Of a stretch of DNA of 64,000 nucleotides, positions 61,575-64,000 are shown one piece after another. Numbering within the stretch: the first letter of the stretch is position 1; each line of letters begins with the position of its first letter. A model generated the notes under the pieces. That model did no database searches, was not told the origin of the DNA, and saw nothing but the letters and a program-made list of their open reading frames with translations. Position numbers and translations under genes: made by a program. Source of the stretch: Streptomyces sp. TP-A0356 (GTDB lineage: Bacteria; Actinomycetota; Actinomycetes; Streptomycetales; Streptomycetaceae); assembly GCF_001417775.1 (NCBI RefSeq), contig NZ_BBZJ01000016.1:310001-374000 (forward strand), given 5' to 3'.

Positions 61575-61846
61575 ATGGCACGAACCCGCAAGATCCGAGA
61601 AAACATCCCGGCACGAGCGCCCCCGAGGGGGAGCTCTTCCACTACACGCCGGCCGAGGCCGCGCAGTGGCTGCCGTTCAGCTACCACAAGCTGCGGCGCA
61701 TGGCCTTCGCCCGCGAGATCCCCCACGTGAACAACGGCAACAAGATCTGGCTCTCGGGCCTGAACATCCGGGCCATCACCGAGCAGTTCACGGTTCAGCC
61801 GTTCGCTCCACCGCAACTCGGTGAGGGCAGTGTCCATGCCTCGTAA
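61575..61846 (+). pseudogene. Excisionase-like helix-turn-helix protein, frameshifted
   Basis: ATG 61575 opens a basic N-terminus, MARTRKIRENIPARAP, typical of such proteins. The conserved part, ELFHYTPAEAAQWLPFSYHK and REIPHVNNGNKIWLSGLNI, lies in another frame down to 61846. The break is in a run of five C at 61620-61624; one more C would give a 90-residue protein. If read only in the second frame, a GTG at 61535 is available. These winged-helix proteins are excisionase or DNA-binding factors in actinobacterial mobile elements. Confidence 0.65.
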
Positions 61847-61851
61847 CCCCG

Positions 61852-62139
61852 TCAACCGTCCGCCGGCTCCGCCGGGCTCCGTATAGCTCGATCCGCGCCT
61901 CGAGGATGCTCATGTCGAGGCCATCCACGCTGAACTCCAGCCCGACCTTGTCGCCGGTGGAACAGACCCGCCGGGTCGATGCCCCGGGCCACGTCGTCGC
62001 TGTGGTCGGCGGTGCACCAGGCGGGGCAGGTGGCGGTGATGGAGCCGCCCGTCTTCAGCGGATACGTGATCGTGCGCGGCTCGACAGCCGACGCCTGCTC
62101 GGAGGACTGCGCGGACGCGGTGTTGATGGTCTTGGTCAT
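61852..62139 (-). pseudogene. DUF6907-like protein, frameshifted
   Basis: The frame from ATG 62139 reads SAVEPRTITYPLKTGGSITA and TCPAWCTADHSDDVARGIDP, matching actinobacterial mobile-element proteins labelled DUF6907. After LFH, near 61965, the expected continuation TGDKVGLEFSVDGLDMSILE is found in a different frame. The C-terminus cannot be fixed. One small indel would restore it. Confidence 0.6.
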
Positions 62140-62153
62140 GGCGTGCACTCCGA

Positions 62154-62546
62154 TCAGGCGGCGGTGGCGAAGGCGGCGATGCGGGCGACAGCGGCGACGA
62201 ACTCCGGCTTGCGGGGCTTGTACGCGGCGACCAACTGGGCGACCTGGCGGAGCGTGTAGCGGTACACCGTGTGGGTCTGGCGGGCGCGGCCACCGCAGGC
62301 GGTGCGGCGGGTACGCACGGTCAGAGCCGGGGGGACGCCGAGGCGCTTCGCGACGGACCGCAGTCCGTTGGCGCAACCCGTGGCGGTGTCGCGGTCGACG
62401 CCGGCCGCGATGGCCACCGTGGAGATGGAGCGCGGCCGGCGGCGGCACGAGGATACGAGGCGCGTCTTGGCGGCACGGCGGCGGAGGGTGGCGCAAAAGG
62501 CACGGCGCGTCGCGCGGTGCTCGCGGCGGATGGCACGATGAGCCAC
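62154..62546 (-). CDS. Winged-helix-like hypothetical protein of mobile elements
   Basis: About 130 residues, strongly basic: AIRREHRATRRAFCATLRRR, then a helix-turn-helix-like STVAIAAGVDRDTATGCANG and the conserved end YRYTLRQVAQLVAAYKPRK. GTG 62546 is the best start, without a clear ribosome binding site. It is probably a DNA-binding protein of the decayed element. The reading frame continues upstream without a stop, so the N-terminus is uncertain. Confidence 0.55.
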   Translation of the reverse strand: MAHRAIRREHRATRRAFCATLRRRAAKTRLVSSCRRRPRSISTVAIAAGVDRDTATGCANGLRSVAKRLGVPPALTVRTRRTACGGRARQTHTVYRYTLRQVAQLVAAYKPRKPEFVAAVARIAAFATAA

Positions 62547-62807
62547 AGCGGTGGCCGGCGGCCCGAGGTGGTCCGCGACCTCATCCGCTGGTACCTCCGC
62601 TGACCTGGCGCCCGGCCCCCCGACCGACCCCCGGCCGCCGACTGGCCGACCCTCCGTGCAGGGGCCGCCCTCGAGTGGTTCGCTTCGCTTGGGCACGACG
62701 TCGACCCGGACGCCCGGGAGGTCGACGCGGATGGCCAGCCGAGGTGGCAGTGCCGCGCCTGCGGCAGCCAGCTGACGGTCACGAGTAAGGGCAAGATGCA
62801 GGCGTGA
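62538..62807 (+). pseudogene. Small CxxC protein gene interrupted by a stop codon
   Basis: ATG 62538 reads MSHSGGRRPEVVRDLIRWYL and meets TGA at 62601-62603. In the same frame the reading continues for 67 codons with a convincing end: ALEWFASLGHDVDPDAREVD and WQCRACGSQLTVTSKGKMQA. No start codon serves the second part. It is either a gene broken by a nonsense change or the fusion of two relics. It overlaps the divergent start of the previous gene. Confidence 0.4.
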
Positions 62808-62897
62808 GAGACAAGGGATGGCAGCGCCCTGACGTGGGCTCTCTGGACTGTATGGACTGGCCGGAGGGCTCACAGACGCCAGGTAAACTCCGTACAC

Positions 62898-64000
62898 GTG
62901 ACTGCTGCGCCCGCAAAGCCCCGTATCCCGAACGTCCTGGCCGGACGCTACGCCTCCGCCGAGCTCGCCACGCTCTGGTCCCCCGAGCAGAAGGTGAGGC
63001 TGGAGCGGCAGCTCTGGCTCGCCGTGCTGCGGGCCCAGAAGGACCTGGGGATCGAGGTCCCGGACGAGGCGATCGCCGACTACGAGCGCGTCCTCGACCA
63101 GGTCGACCTCGCGTCGATCGCCGAGCGCGAGAAGGTCACACGGCACGACGTGAAGGCGCGGATCGAGGAGTTCAACGATCTCGCCGGGCATGAGCACGTG
63201 CACAAGGGCATGACCTCCCGCGACCTGACCGAGAATGTGGAGCAGCTGCAGATCCGGCTCTCCCTCGAACTCATGCGCGACCGTACGGTGGCCGTGCTGG
63301 CGCGCCTGGGCAAGCTCGCCGCCGAGTACGGCGAACTGGTCATGGCCGGCCGCTCCCACAACGTCGCCGCGCAGGCCACCACCCTCGGCAAGCGTTTCGC
63401 CACCGCCGCCGACGAGCTGCTGGTCGCGTACGCCCGCCTCGAGGAGCTGCTCGGCCGCTACCCGCTGCGCGGTATCAAGGGTCCCGTCGGCACGGCACAG
63501 GACATGCTCGACCTGCTCGGCGGCGACACGGCCAAGCTCGCCGAGCTGGAGCGCCGGATCGCCGGGCACCTCGGCTTCGGTCAGGCGTTCACCTCCGTCG
63601 GCCAGGTCTACCCACGTTCGCTCGACTACGAGGTCGTCACCGCGCTGGTGCAGCTGGCCGCCGCGCCGTCGTCGCTGGCGAAGACGATCCGGTTGATGGC
63701 CGGGCACGAGCTGGTGACCGAGGGCTTCAAGCCGGGCCAGGTCGGCTCGTCCGCGATGCCGCACAAGATGAACACCCGCTCCTGCGAGCGGGTCAACGGC
63801 CTGATGGTCATCCTGCGCGGCTACGCCTCGATGACCGGCGAGCTGGCGGGCGACCAGTGGAACGAGGGCGATGTGTCCTGCTCGGTGGTGCGCCGGGTCG
63901 CGCTGCCGGACGCGTTCTTCGCACTGGACGGTCTGCTGGAGACGTTCCTGACGGTGCTCGACGAGTTCGGCGCCTTCCCGGCGGTCGTCGCTCGTGAGCT
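62898..64000 (+). CDS. purB: Adenylosuccinate lyase (partial, runs off the window)
   Basis: The first 367 residues of PurB, which cleaves SAICAR to AICAR and adenylosuccinate to AMP. Catalytic regions are HEHVHKGMTSRDLTEN, AGRSHNVAAQATTLGKRF and the fumarase/aspartase signature GSSAMPHKMNTRSCERVN. The GTG at 62898 follows TAAACT by 8 bp with no Shine-Dalgarno, so the transcript is probably leaderless. The frame is open at base 64000. The gene marks the return to conserved chromosomal order. Confidence 0.95.
   Translation, partial: MTAAPAKPRIPNVLAGRYASAELATLWSPEQKVRLERQLWLAVLRAQKDLGIEVPDEAIADYERVLDQVDLASIAEREKVTRHDVKARIEEFNDLAGHEHVHKGMTSRDLTENVEQLQIRLSLELMRDRTVAVLARLGKLAAEYGELVMAGRSHNVAAQATTLGKRFATAADELLVAYARLEELLGRYPLRGIKGPVGTAQDMLDLLGGDTAKLAELERRIAGHLGFGQAFTSVGQVYPRSLDYEVVTALVQLAAAPSSLAKTIRLMAGHELVTEGFKPGQVGSSAMPHKMNTRSCERVNGLMVILRGYASMTGELAGDQWNEGDVSCSVVRRVALPDAFFALDGLLETFLTVLDEFGAFPAVVARE

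Larger units (their letters stand above)
47562..62897. mobile_element. Accessory island between the SGNH hydrolase gene and purB
   Basis: This stretch interrupts an otherwise conserved order. It contains an IS3 transposase remnant, a broken tyrosine integrase, an excisionase-like gene, DUF4326, DUF6907, several actinobacterial mobile-element-type hypothetical genes, a graspetide cluster, and genes with lower GC content near 54-55 kb. Neither intact integration functions nor flanking direct repeats were found by eye. It looks like layered, decayed insertions. The exact left boundary is uncertain: the APH-like gene could belong to either side. Confidence 0.55.

Noticed and set aside
62800..62897. 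A tRNA or attachment site at the purB side of the island
   Set aside because: No cloverleaf or direct repeat with the left side could be seen by eye; a search tool would be needed.

Overview
The window looks like a chromosomal segment of a Streptomyces species. Codon third positions are almost all G or C, GTG and TTG starts are common, genes overlap as ATGA or GTGA, and the gene content is typical of the genus: a flaviolin cluster, XRE-DUF5753/DUF397 pairs, MurT/GatD and a c-di-AMP riboswitch upstream of an NlpC/P60 hydrolase. From memory, the order from rppA to purB follows the S. coelicolor interval SCO1206 to SCO1254. No rRNA, tRNA or CRISPR array was seen.

0-4 kb: a DUF6213-type protein, a TenA-like protein and a three-gene flaviolin/biflaviolin unit (RppA, CYP158A2-like P450, cupin). 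4-11 kb: acyl-CoA dehydrogenase divergent from a TetR regulator with a palindromic operator between them, then peptide deformylase, MurT/GatD, phosphofructokinase and CtaG. 11-15.7 kb: a LytS/LytR-type two-component system with a DUF485 protein and a sodium/solute symporter that is frameshifted in a run of seven G. 15.7-18.4 kb: an Lrp regulator, a DDAH-fold hydrolase that may be an arginine dihydrolase, and ornithine aminotransferase, forming a possible arginine to ornithine to glutamate semialdehyde route. 18.4-23.6 kb: SLOG, epimerase, iron-permease-like, small acidic and PlsC genes, then a secreted tripeptidyl aminopeptidase. 23.7-28.4 kb: the urease operon ureABCFGD with a GlnR-type box. 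28.9-34 kb: an orphan antitoxin, a ClpP homologue lacking the catalytic His, a ydaO riboswitch with an NlpC/P60 hydrolase, a DUF6328 membrane protein, and an anti-sigma-like ATPase next to XRE-DUF5753 and DUF397. 34-38.6 kb: bioF divergent from bioBAD. 38.7-47.5 kb: a methyltransferase, a Fic-like toxin and antitoxin, an ABC exporter, a GNAT remnant, two CNNM/CorC-type proteins and an SGNH hydrolase.

47.6-62.9 kb: an accessory island lies between the SGNH hydrolase gene and purB. It holds an APH-like kinase, an IS3 remnant, a tightly coupled radical SAM / PLP enzyme / methyltransferase operon of unknown function, DUF4326, a broken tyrosine integrase, a lipoprotein, and a graspetide cluster (precursor, ATP-grasp ligase, PIMT-like methyltransferase) bounded by two terminators. 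Beyond it are XRE/DUF6879 regulators, NUDIX and several decayed mobile-element genes. purB begins at 62898 and runs off the window.

The two most interesting systems are the radical SAM / PLP / methyltransferase operon and the graspetide cluster. Several island genes, and the symporter in the core, carry apparent one- or two-base frameshifts, some in homopolymers. This means either gene decay or consensus errors, and it should be settled before conclusions are drawn about those genes.
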